Part shown: positions 25,536-33,512 of the stretch, piece by piece
Numbering within the stretch: position 1 is the stretch's first letter
Layout: every line of letters starts with the position of its first letter
Assembly: GCF_040730185.1 (NCBI RefSeq)
Contig: NZ_CP160402.1
Span: 4,650,001 to 4,714,000 of the forward strand
Reading direction: 5' to 3'
Length of the DNA: 64,000 nt
Source: Streptomyces sp. Je 1-332
Lineage (GTDB): Bacteria > Actinomycetota > Actinomycetes > Streptomycetales > Streptomycetaceae
Notes under the pieces: generated by a model
Database searches by the model: none
Told to the model about the DNA's origin: nothing
The model's input: the letters and a program-made list of their open reading frames with translations, nothing else
Program-made: the position numbers and the translations under genes

Positions 25536-26165
25536 TCAGCATCCCCCAGGGGCGGTCTCTACCGAAGTCGTGATCCAGACGCCGTCGTCGCTCTTCTCCA
25601 GCGCGGTGCGGTACTGGACCTTGGGGGACTCGCCTTCGGGAGTCCCCTCCTTCTTGCCGGTCTTGAGGTCCTTGCTGAAGCCCTTGCTCTCGTCCACGCA
25701 GTAGAAGAGAGTCGCCCGGCCCTTCTCGCGGATCTCTGCCTCGGGGTTGAAGGCCTTGACCTCGCCGGTGATCGTCAGCCCCTTGTAGCCCTCGACCCAC
25801 TTCTCGCCGCTCGCGAGGGCGGATCGGGCGCTGTAGAAGGCCAAGTAGTCGGCCTTGGGGTCGGCTTCACCGATCGCGGCGTACGTCCCGCGCAGCCGCT
25901 CCTTGCCGTCGTTCAGGATGGACTGGATCTTGGGGTCGCTGTCCGTCCAGCCTTGGAAGTCGGCCTCGAAGGACTTGGGCAGCGTGATCTCGGGCCGGTC
26001 GACGTCCGACGACTCCGACGCGGTGGGCGTCGGCTTGGCCGACCCGTTGCCCGCCCCCTCGATCTCATCCGAGGGACTGTCGTCCCCACCACCCCCACAG
26101 GCACTCAGGAGCAAGGTCGCGCCAGCCAGCAGAGCGGCGACGACGGGCACAGTGCGACGGGCCAC
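25536..26165 (-). CDS. lipoprotein of cassette copy 2
   Basis: 209 aa from GTG 26165, with GGGGG about 8 nt before. Signal VARRTVPVVAALLAGATLLL with lipobox LLLSAC, then a Gly/Asp-rich linker and VDRPEITLPKSFEADFQGW. It shares with the lipoprotein at 5361-6017 the VDRPEITLPK entry, LTITGEVKAFNP, LFYCVDESKGFSKDLKTGKK, and a C-terminal GVWITTSVET. It probably works with the four-cysteine protein encoded immediately downstream. Its 5' region does not share the GGGAGCCGAC leader of the copies further left. Confidence 0.8.
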   Translation of the reverse strand: MARRTVPVVAALLAGATLLLSACGGGGDDSPSDEIEGAGNGSAKPTPTASESSDVDRPEITLPKSFEADFQGWTDSDPKIQSILNDGKERLRGTYAAIGEADPKADYLAFYSARSALASGEKWVEGYKGLTITGEVKAFNPEAEIREKGRATLFYCVDESKGFSKDLKTGKKEGTPEGESPKVQYRTALEKSDDGVWITTSVETAPGGC

Positions 26166-26642
26166 GATTGCAGTCCCCCAGGGTTCGACAGCGTTGGACT
26201 TGTTGCAGGAGAGAATGGAGCCGGATGACGCTACCAGGCGTGGGTTTCCGGTACTGGTGGGCTTTGTGAAGGTTCTCGCGTTCCGTGCGATGACGGAAGT
26301 GAGCGGAAGCGAACGGAAGCCGGCGGGCCCCAAGTGCTACCCGGGCGCAGCGAATCCGTGCCGGAGCTGTTACGGGCGGGGGTGAATGGCCGGGGATGCC
26401 CGACCTGGGTGGGTGTTCGGCGGGACGAGGCGGGACGTCCGCCTCGTGCGGGGATAGGTGGGCCTACCGTGCAACCCGGGAGGAAAGGGGCGGCCGTCGA
26501 AGCCCGCAGGCGCCCCCGGCAGCCGCTGCCCCTGTATGACCTCCGGCCCCTTCCGTACCATCGCCTCAGTACGCTCAGCCCACCGCGGCACAGACCGCTG
26601 ATCCCCACCCGCTCCCTCTCAGAGGACAACAGGACTCCCGCC
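26166..26642. other. intergenic region upstream of LysM-BTAD gene
   Basis: 477 bp between divergent genes. The reading frame of the downstream gene stays open back to 26334, but the upstream residues are Arg/Pro-rich without GC3 bias, so I do not count them as coding. I see no confident promoter, repeat or RNA here. Confidence 0.4.
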
Positions 26643-29642
26643 ATGGCGCGCACCACATCAAGTTCGACAGGCGGCCCGTCGGCTCCACGGAATCGGACGC
26701 CGCAGCCGCTGCCCCGGCGTCGTCGTACGTTCGGGGACTTCGTCAAGGCGTTCCTCGCCTTTGTCGCGTTGGCCGCGCTCGTCTTCGGCGTGCCTGGCGC
26801 CCTCGCGATCGTCGTGGGGTGGCCTCTCCCGGGCGGTATGCCCTCGCTGGACTGGTTGCAGCAGGAGATCACGGTCGGGACGTTCATCAATGTACTGACC
26901 GTCGTCGTCTGGCTCGCCTGGGCCCAGTTCACCGCCTGCGTGCTGGTCGAGGTCAAGGCCGCGCTCTCCGGGGTCGGGATGCCGGGTCGCGTTCCCGGTG
27001 CCGGTGGCAGTCAGCTGCTCGCGCGTCAGCTCGTCGCCGCGCTGCTTCTCGTGGGCGCGACCGCGGCCAGTTTCACGCCGGGGCTCTCGCAGTTCGGGCA
27101 GTCGCTGGAGGGCAACCAGAAGCCCGCGTCCGCCGCTTCCGCCCAGCAGACGCCCGGCGGGCTCTTCGGGCAGGAGCAGGCGCAGAGCGCCGCGAGCGCC
27201 GTCGCCGAGCAGGCCGAGCAGGCCGCCGCCCACGCGGGTAGCACCGCCAAGGACGGGGACACGAAGTACTACCGGATCCAGCCTCCCGAGGGCCGTCACC
27301 ACGACTCCATGTGGGAGATCGCCGAGCGGCACCTCGGGGACGGGCGGCGGTACAAGGAGATCTACCAGCTGAACAAGGACCGCGAGCAGCCCGACGGGTC
27401 CCGCCTGTCCGAGGCCAGCCTCATCCGGCCCGGCTGGATCATGGAGATGCCCGCGGACGCGCACGGCGGCGAACTCGTCGAGATGCCCGACGAGGCGCCC
27501 AAGGTCTCGCAGGACGTCAAGGAGCAGATCTCCGACTACGCCAAGTCCGGGGACCAGCAGCAGGGCGGCGGCCAGCAGGGCGGCGGCTCCCAGGAGCAGG
27601 GCGGCAGCGGCTCCGGATCCGGCTCCGGCGACCGTGACACCGCGCACATCACCATCCCCGAGCAGCGGCCCTCCGACGCGGGCAAGGGGCAGGGGCAGCA
27701 GGAAACTCCCGTCGCCGCCAGCCAGTCCGAGGAATCCTCCTTCGGGCTGCCCGAGGCTCTCATCGGTGCGCCCCTCCTCGCCGCCGGGCTCCTCGGCGCT
27801 CTCGGACGCCGCCGCCGGCACGCGCTGTGGCAGTCGGCCATGGGCGCCGTCGGTGGCCGGCGCGGCATGGAGCCCCCGACGCCGACCGGGGGCGCCGCCG
27901 ATGTGCAGGACGCGCTGCTCGTGGGCGCCGACCCCGAGGGCGTACGGCTGCTCGATCTGTCGCTCCGCGGCCTCGCCGCCGCGCTCGCCGAGGAATCGCG
28001 GGCACTGCCGACCGTCTACGCCGCCTGGCTCAGCAACGGCGACCTGCACCTCCAGCTCGCCCAGCCCGCCGGACGGCCGCCCGCTCCTTGGCAATTGGGG
28101 CAGGACCAGACGTTCTGGATGCTGGCGCGCACCGATGCCGAGCGGTACGAGGAGACGGAAACCGCCGCTCCCTACCCGGGTCTCGTCAGCCTGGGAACGC
28201 TCGACGACTCGCGGCTGCTGCTCAATCTCGAGGCCGTGCCCGGTGTCGTGTCGCTGAGCGGGACCGAGGCCGACCGCGCCGCCGTCTTCGCCTCCGTCGC
28301 CGCCGAGCTCGCCACCAACGGCTGGTCCGACCGCATGACCATCACCCTCGTCGGCTTCGGGCAGGACCTGACGCCGCTCGCGCCCAACCGGCTGCGGCAC
28401 CTCGAGGACATCGAGGCGCTCATCGAGACGATGGAGGCCGAGACGCGGCAGCGGCGGGGCGCACTGGGTGCCGCCGGGCACGACTCGGTCCTCACCGGTC
28501 GTACGGGGCCCGCCCAGCACACCCGCTGGGCGCCGCACCTGGTGCTGCTCGCCGCCGAGCCCACCGGGGACGACGCGGTGAAGCTCGCCGAACTGGCCGC
28601 CGACGCGAGCCGGTTGGGCATCGGATATCTGGTCGGCACCGAGTCCGGTGACCTGCCGGGCGCCGCCTGGGAGATGGAGATCACCCCCGGGGGCAAGCTG
28701 CTCGCCCCGCTGCTCGGGCTCGAACTGGAGGCGCAGGCGCTGCCCGAGGCCCAGCAGCGGGCCGTCGTCGAGCTGTTCGTCGACGCCGATCCGGGCGAGG
28801 GCGGCACTGCAAGTTCCGGTTCCGGGCGTACGGGGGTCACGCCGCCGTTCCTCGTCGACGTCACCGAGCAGGGCAGGCCCGCGGTCTACGCCCGCCTGGT
28901 CGGTACGTACGAGATCATCGGCCTCGAAACGCCGGACGGCGAGCGCAGCCCGCTGATGCACGAGGCGCTCGCGCTGCTCCTGCTGCACCGTGAGGGCGTG
29001 CACCCGCGGGTGCTCTCCTCCGCGCTGTGGCCGCGGGGCGTCACCGAGGACGTACGGGACGCGCTCATCGAGCGGCTGCGGGAGTGGCTCGGCACCGAGC
29101 CCGACGGGACGCCCCGGCTGCGGGCAGACGGCAGCGGGCGGCTCACGCTCGCCAAGTCCGTGGTCTCCGACCTGGACGTACTGCGGTCGCTGTACCACGA
29201 GGCGACTCAGGGCCGCGGTGCCAACAGCCGTGCCGTGCGCGGGCGGATGCTCACCGACGCTCTGGTGCTCGTCCGGGGGCCGCTGCTCGCGGACCGGCCG
29301 CAGGGGCGGTACGCGTGGCTCACGCACGAGATCATCGACGCGCAGCTGCCGCTGCTCGTGGCCGACATCGGGCTCGCCCTCTCCGAGTTCCACCTGGAGA
29401 AGCAGCGCGCGGAGAAGGCCATCGAGGCGCTGAACGCCTCGCTGAACTCCGCGCCGGGCGACGAACGGCTCTGGAACGAGCTGCTGCGGGCCACCCACGC
29501 GGTGGGCGACCCCGCGCGGCTCCAGGCCGTCGCCGCCGATCTCGTTGCCCGGAGCGGGGCTCGAGGCGTGCCGCCCCGTACGGAAGCCTTGCTGGACGAG
29601 TTGCTTCCTACCTGGCGTAGTGGGCTTTCCGCCGTCGGGTAG
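26643..29642 (+). CDS. LysM and BTAD domain membrane protein of the Tad locus
   Basis: 999 aa from ATG 26643. Two membrane helices near the N-terminus (~30-60 and ~78-105) and a third near 130-145. A LysM-like domain follows (KYYRIQPPEGRHHDSMWEIA, QLNKDREQPDGS, LIRPGWIMEMPA), then a Gln/Gly/Ser-rich linker and another membrane helix (LPEALIGAPLLAAGLLGALG). The large C-terminal part ends in a bacterial transcriptional activator domain (LLLHREGVHPRVLSSALWP, then tetratricopeptide-like helices FHLEKQRAEKAIEALNASLN). BTAD is normally a SARP regulator domain, here tethered to the membrane and a wall-binding module. It precedes the prepilin peptidase, so a structural or sensory role in the pilus is plausible; DNA binding seems unlikely. 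Confidence 0.75.
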   Translation: MARTTSSSTGGPSAPRNRTPQPLPRRRRTFGDFVKAFLAFVALAALVFGVPGALAIVVGWPLPGGMPSLDWLQQEITVGTFINVLTVVVWLAWAQFTACVLVEVKAALSGVGMPGRVPGAGGSQLLARQLVAALLLVGATAASFTPGLSQFGQSLEGNQKPASAASAQQTPGGLFGQEQAQSAASAVAEQAEQAAAHAGSTAKDGDTKYYRIQPPEGRHHDSMWEIAERHLGDGRRYKEIYQLNKDREQPDGSRLSEASLIRPGWIMEMPADAHGGELVEMPDEAPKVSQDVKEQISDYAKSGDQQQGGGQQGGGSQEQGGSGSGSGSGDRDTAHITIPEQRPSDAGKGQGQQETPVAASQSEESSFGLPEALIGAPLLAAGLLGALGRRRRHALWQSAMGAVGGRRGMEPPTPTGGAADVQDALLVGADPEGVRLLDLSLRGLAAALAEESRALPTVYAAWLSNGDLHLQLAQPAGRPPAPWQLGQDQTFWMLARTDAERYEETETAAPYPGLVSLGTLDDSRLLLNLEAVPGVVSLSGTEADRAAVFASVAAELATNGWSDRMTITLVGFGQDLTPLAPNRLRHLEDIEALIETMEAETRQRRGALGAAGHDSVLTGRTGPAQHTRWAPHLVLLAAEPTGDDAVKLAELAADASRLGIGYLVGTESGDLPGAAWEMEITPGGKLLAPLLGLELEAQALPEAQQRAVVELFVDADPGEGGTASSGSGRTGVTPPFLVDVTEQGRPAVYARLVGTYEIIGLETPDGERSPLMHEALALLLLHREGVHPRVLSSALWPRGVTEDVRDALIERLREWLGTEPDGTPRLRADGSGRLTLAKSVVSDLDVLRSLYHEATQGRGANSRAVRGRMLTDALVLVRGPLLADRPQGRYAWLTHEIIDAQLPLLVADIGLALSEFHLEKQRAEKAIEALNASLNSAPGDERLWNELLRATHAVGDPARLQAVAADLVARSGARGVPPRTEALLDELLPTWRSGLSAVG

Positions 29643-29751
29643 TTCTCTTGCTGCGGGGGGGGTGGGGCGGATTCGAGGCCGCCGCTTCGCGGCGGATGTC
29701 TCCCGCGCACCCGCCCACCCGCCCGTCTCGCCGCGTCTAGAGAGTGAACCG

Positions 29752-30477
29752 TTGGACCCGTTCCTGTACGTCGTCGTCGGCGGTGCCCTCTGGGGCGCCG
29801 CCGCCGGACTCCTCGTGCCCCGCGCCGCCTACCGGCTGTCCGTGGCGCCCGACGAGGCCTGGCGCGCCGAGTGCCCCGACGGGCATCCCCTCGGCGGCTG
29901 GGTGGGGCTCGCGCGGTGCGGGGAGGGCACCCGCATCGGGCCGCGCACCCTCACCGTCGCCCTCTCCACTGCCCTCGTCTGCGCCGCCATCGCCGCGGCC
30001 ACCGGCGCCCGGCCCGAGCTCGCCGTCTGGCTGCTGCTCGCACCCGTCGGCGTACTGCTGGCCGTCGTGGACTTCGGAGTGCACCGGCTGCCCGACGTGC
30101 TGACGCTTCCGCTCGCCGTGTCCGCGCTCGTGCTCCTGGCGGGGGCCGCGCTGCTTCCCGAGCACGCCGGTTCCTGGATCCACGCCCTGTACGGGGCGCT
30201 GGGGCTCGGCGGCGCGTACTTCGTGCTCTTCCTCATCAGCCCGAACGGCATGGGCTTCGGTGACGTGAAGCTGGCGCTCGGGCTCGGGGCCGTCCTCGGC
30301 TGGTACGGGTGGGGCGCGGTGCTGCTCGGCACCTTCGCCGGGTTCCTGCTCGCCGCCCTCTACGGGACGGGGCTCGTCATCGCCCGCCGCGCCGGACGCA
30401 GGACGGCGATCCCGTTCGGGCCGTTCCTGATCGGCGGAGCCTTCGTGGGGCTCCTCATGGGGGCGTACGCCGCCTGA
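29752..30477 (+). CDS. prepilin peptidase (A24 family)
   Basis: 241 aa from TTG 29752, with GAGAG about 8 nt upstream; no ATG or GTG fits this frame near the start of homology. Polytopic membrane protein with the two catalytic aspartate motifs of A24 aspartyl prepilin peptidases: LAVVDFGVHRLPDVLTLPL and GMGFGDVKLALGLG. The zinc-binding and N-methylation domain of PilD is absent, though a CPDGHPL..W..LARCG remnant is seen at 40-60. It should cleave the Flp pilin and TadE-like proteins encoded 6-7 kb upstream. The TTG start suggests low translation. Confidence 0.85.
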   Translation: MDPFLYVVVGGALWGAAAGLLVPRAAYRLSVAPDEAWRAECPDGHPLGGWVGLARCGEGTRIGPRTLTVALSTALVCAAIAAATGARPELAVWLLLAPVGVLLAVVDFGVHRLPDVLTLPLAVSALVLLAGAALLPEHAGSWIHALYGALGLGGAYFVLFLISPNGMGFGDVKLALGLGAVLGWYGWGAVLLGTFAGFLLAALYGTGLVIARRAGRRTAIPFGPFLIGGAFVGLLMGAYAA

Positions 30478-30548
30478 CGTCGGGTGCCGGAATCGGCTGG
30501 CGTACGCTGAATCAGTCCGCCCCCAACCCTTACGAAAGGGACGCCCCG

Positions 30549-31748
30549 GTGACCGAGAAGGCCGACCTTCAGTCCGTCCTCGACCGTGCCGCCGCAGGTG
30601 GGCGGATCAGCGCCGAAGAGGCGCTCGACCTCTACCGCGATGCCCCGCTGCACGCGCTCGGCTCCGCCGCCGACGCGATCCGCCGCCGCCGGTACGCCGG
30701 GACCGAGCACATCGCGACGTACATCATCGAGCGGAACATCAACTACACGAACGTCTGCGTGACGGCGTGCAAGTTCTGCGCCTTCTACGCCGCCCCGAAG
30801 GACACCAAGAAGGGCTGGACGCGCGACCTCGACGACATCCTGCGCCGCTGCGCGGAGACCGTCGAGCTCGGTGGCACCCAGGTCATGTTCCAGGGCGGGC
30901 ACCACCCGGACTTCGGCGTCGAGTACTACGAAGAGCACTTCTCGGCGATCAAGAAGAACTTCCCGCAGCTGGTCATCCACTCCCTCGGCGCCTCCGAGAT
31001 CGAGCACATGGCCCGCATCTCGAAGGTCTCCGCCGAGGAGGCGATCAAGCGGATCCACGCCGCCGGGCTCGACTCCTTCGCCGGCGCCGGCGCCGAGCTG
31101 CTCCCGGCGCGCCCGCGCAAGGCCATCGCCCCGCTCAAGGAGAGCGGCGAGCGCTGGCTGGAGATCATGGAGATCGCGCACGGCCTCGGGGTGGAATCCA
31201 CGTCCACGATGCTCATGGGCACGGGCGAGACCAACGCCGAGCGCATCGAGCACCTGCGGATGATCCGCGACGTACAGGACCGGACCGGGGGCTTCCGGGC
31301 CTTCATCCCGTACACGTACCAGCCCGAGAACAACCACCTCAAGGGCCGGACGCAGGCCAGCATCTTCGAGTACATCCGCATGATCGCGATCTCGCGGATC
31401 TTCCTCGACAACGTGGCCCACATCCAGGGTTCCTGGCTGACCACCGGCAAGGAGGCAGGGCAGCTCACCCTGCACTACGGCGCGGACGACCTCGGCTCGG
31501 TGATGCTGGAGGAGAACGTCGTCTCCTCCGCCGGTGCCAAGCACCGCAACAACCTGCGCGACATGATCGACATGATCCGCACCGCGGACCGCGTCCCGGC
31601 CCAGCGCGCCACGACGTACGAGCACCTCGTCGTGCACGACGACCCGGCGAACGACCCGACCGACGACCGCGTCGCCTCGCACATCTCCTCCACGGCGATC
31701 GAGGGTGGCACGGCCCACCCCGAGCTGAAGCTCCTCGCCAGCAACTGA
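30549..31748 (+). CDS. mqnC: cyclic dehypoxanthinyl futalosine synthase
   Basis: 399 aa from GTG 30549, after GAAAGGGACGCCCC. Radical SAM enzyme of the futalosine menaquinone pathway, converting dehypoxanthine futalosine to its cyclic form. The [4Fe-4S] cysteines are C70, C74 and C77 in NVCVTACKFCAFY. Other family motifs are VMFQGGHHPDFGVEYY, STSTMLMGTGETNAERIEHL and FIPYTYQPENNHLKG. Length is normal. The next gene starts 8 nt later and menG follows in the same direction, so this is a quinone-biosynthesis cluster next to the nuo operon. mqnA, mqnD and mqnE are not in the window. Confidence 0.95.
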   Translation: MTEKADLQSVLDRAAAGGRISAEEALDLYRDAPLHALGSAADAIRRRRYAGTEHIATYIIERNINYTNVCVTACKFCAFYAAPKDTKKGWTRDLDDILRRCAETVELGGTQVMFQGGHHPDFGVEYYEEHFSAIKKNFPQLVIHSLGASEIEHMARISKVSAEEAIKRIHAAGLDSFAGAGAELLPARPRKAIAPLKESGERWLEIMEIAHGLGVESTSTMLMGTGETNAERIEHLRMIRDVQDRTGGFRAFIPYTYQPENNHLKGRTQASIFEYIRMIAISRIFLDNVAHIQGSWLTTGKEAGQLTLHYGADDLGSVMLEENVVSSAGAKHRNNLRDMIDMIRTADRVPAQRATTYEHLVVHDDPANDPTDDRVASHISSTAIEGGTAHPELKLLASN

Positions 31749-31755
31749 GGCCGCC

Positions 31756-32355
31756 GTGCGCACACTTCACGTCGCCGAGGGGACGCCGGAAGCGGCGGTC
31801 CTGGTCGACGGGGCGAACATCGCCGCCGTCGGCCCGTACGAGGAACTGGCCGCCGCGGACCCGGCGGCCCGCGTCCGGCGCTGGCCCGGCATCCTCACGC
31901 CGGGCCTGCTCAACGTGTACGGCCCCGAACTCCTCGAAGCCACCTATCACCCCGACCCGCGCGAGGCGGACGAGTTCGGCACGGAGCCCATCGGCGGGGA
32001 GCGCGCGCGGGCCCTCTTCCGCGCCGTCCCGTCCCGCCTGGGCGCGAGCGCACGCCGGGGCGTACAGCGCCTGTTCGCCCACGGCACGGTGGCGGTGGCG
32101 GGCGAACTGCAGGCCAGGCCGGTCCTCGACACCGTCCGCAGGGCGGGCCTGGCGATCGGCCGCCGCCCGGAGCGGCTGCAGGGCCCCGTGTCCCTGTCGC
32201 CGACCCCACTGGTCCTCCTGCCGCCTTTGACGGAGGGCGGCCCGGCGCGCTTCGCGGTCTTCGACGTACCGAGCCGAGCCGAGCTGGTGCGACAGGGCGC
32301 GACGACGTGCGCGGCGACGGTGATCGCAGGCCGCATGGTGTACCGCGCCCGCTGA
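31756..32355 (+). CDS. imidazolonepropionase-like domain protein
   Basis: 199 aa from GTG 31756. The N-terminus has the layout of the composite beta domain of amidohydrolases (RTLHVAEGTPEAAVLVDGAN, IAAVGPYEELAAADP, WPGILTPGLLNVYG), but the metal-binding HxH and TIM barrel are absent, and the C-terminus returns to a strand segment (FAVFDVPSRAELVRQGATTC, TVIAGRMVYRAR). It is thus a minimal or degenerate amidohydrolase-related protein without visible catalytic residues. It is 8 nt after mqnC and probably co-transcribed; a role in menaquinone formation is possible from context only. Confidence 0.7.
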   Translation: MRTLHVAEGTPEAAVLVDGANIAAVGPYEELAAADPAARVRRWPGILTPGLLNVYGPELLEATYHPDPREADEFGTEPIGGERARALFRAVPSRLGASARRGVQRLFAHGTVAVAGELQARPVLDTVRRAGLAIGRRPERLQGPVSLSPTPLVLLPPLTEGGPARFAVFDVPSRAELVRQGATTCAATVIAGRMVYRAR

Positions 32356-32359
32356 GGCA

Positions 32360-32470
32360 GCCCCGCAGGGGCGCCTCAGGGGCGCGGGGCTGTGTCGATA
32401 TGCGGCTCCGCCGCGTGGGCGCGAGCAACCACCACGGACCCGCACCCGCCGGCGGGCCCCGCCGGGCAGA
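32360..32470. repeat. Streptomyces-type dispersed intergenic repeat
   Basis: Contains a GCCCC...GGGGC hairpin followed by GGGGCGCGGGGCTGTGTCGA and ATGCGGCTCCGCCGCGTGGG. The core GGGGCGCGGGG also appears at 58693-58703 downstream of recQ. Repeats of this kind are scattered at gene ends in Streptomyces genomes; probably a transcription terminator-like or mobile palindromic element. Confidence 0.55.
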
Positions 32471-32478
32471 GGCCCCGG

Positions 32479-32554
32479 CGAAGAGCCCGCCGCAGGCGAG
32501 AAAGCCCGCCGCAGGCGAGAAAGCCCGCCGCAGGCGAGAAAGCCCGCCGCAGGC
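32479..32554. repeat. 19-bp tandem repeat, four units
   Basis: Unit GAGAAAGCCCGCCGCAGGC, exact at 32498, 32517 and 32536; the first unit (32479) has slight changes. Lies between the amidohydrolase-like gene and menG, ending about 48 nt before the menG start. Confidence 0.85.
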
Positions 32555-32602
32555 GAAGCGGGCCGCGGCCAAGGCAGAAGACCGGCCTGACACAATGGCC
32601 GG

Positions 32603-33295
32603 GTGACCCGAGCCACCCTGGACAAGCAGCCGCACGAAGTCGCCTCGATGTTCGACGACGTGGCGGAACGGTACGACCTGACGAACGACGTGCTGTCGCT
32701 CGGACAGGCGAGGCTGTGGCGCAAGGAGGTCGCGAAGGCGGTCGACGCGCGCCCCGCGCAGAAGGTGCTCGACCTCGCCGCGGGCACGGCGACCTCGTCG
32801 CAGCCCTTCGCCCGCGCGGGAGCGTACGTCGTGCCCTGCGATTTCTCGCTCGGCATGCTCCAGGTCGGCAAGGCGCGCCACCCCTGGATGCCGTTCACGG
32901 CGGGGGACGCGACGAAGCTGCCGTTCAAGGACGACACGTTCGACGCCGTCACGATCTCCTTCGGCCTGCGCAACGTCCACGAGACGGACCAGGCGCTGCG
33001 GGAGATGTACCGCGTGACGAAGCCGGGCGGCCGGGTCGTCATCTGCGAGTTCTCGCACGCGACATGGGCGCCGTTCCGCACGGTCTACGAGGAGTATCTG
33101 ATGCGGGCCCTGCCGCCGGTGGCGCGCGCGGTCTCCTCCAACCCCGACGCGTACGTCTACCTCGCGGAGTCCATCCGCTCCTGGCCGGACCAGCCGACGC
33201 TGGCCGCGCTGCTGCGTGACGCGGGCTGGTCGAAGGTGGCGTGGCGGAATCTGACGGGCGGGATCGTGGCCCTGCACCGGGGCTTCAAGGCCTAG
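32603..33295 (+). CDS. menG: demethylmenaquinone methyltransferase
   Basis: 230 aa from GTG 32603. UbiE/MenG family: SAM-dependent methyltransferase performing the ring methylation of demethylmenaquinone. N-terminal [23 protein letters not shown] motif [17 protein letters not shown], motif [20 protein letters not shown] and post-motif [20 protein letters not shown] are all present. Start supported by family length and the N-terminal [13 protein letters not shown]. It completes menaquinone made by the futalosine route begun by mqnC, and supplies complex I encoded to the right. Confidence 0.95.
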   Translation: MTRATLDKQPHEVASMFDDVAERYDLTNDVLSLGQARLWRKEVAKAVDARPAQKVLDLAAGTATSSQPFARAGAYVVPCDFSLGMLQVGKARHPWMPFTAGDATKLPFKDDTFDAVTISFGLRNVHETDQALREMYRVTKPGGRVVICEFSHATWAPFRTVYEEYLMRALPPVARAVSSNPDAYVYLAESIRSWPDQPTLAALLRDAGWSKVAWRNLTGGIVALHRGFKA

Positions 33296-33512
33296 GACCC
33301 GCTGGGGGGACACCCGAACGGGTAGCGCGCGAAATCCTTCGTTGTGAACCGAGTTGACGGGAACCAGCCGCCGGGCAAGATGTGTCCGTTGTGATACGAC
33401 TCCGCCGACGCGGCGTGGTCGATGCGAATCCGCTCTGTCGCATCGGCCGCCGCGGGATCACTCGGCACGGGTCGGTTCCATCTGGTCATCTCCCCAATGA
33501 CGGAGCGTTCCC

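Noticed and set aside
26658..29498. 946-codon open frame antisense to the LysM-BTAD gene
   Set aside because: Arg/Gly/Pro/Val-rich shadow of the plus-strand gene, which shows recognisable LysM and BTAD motifs.
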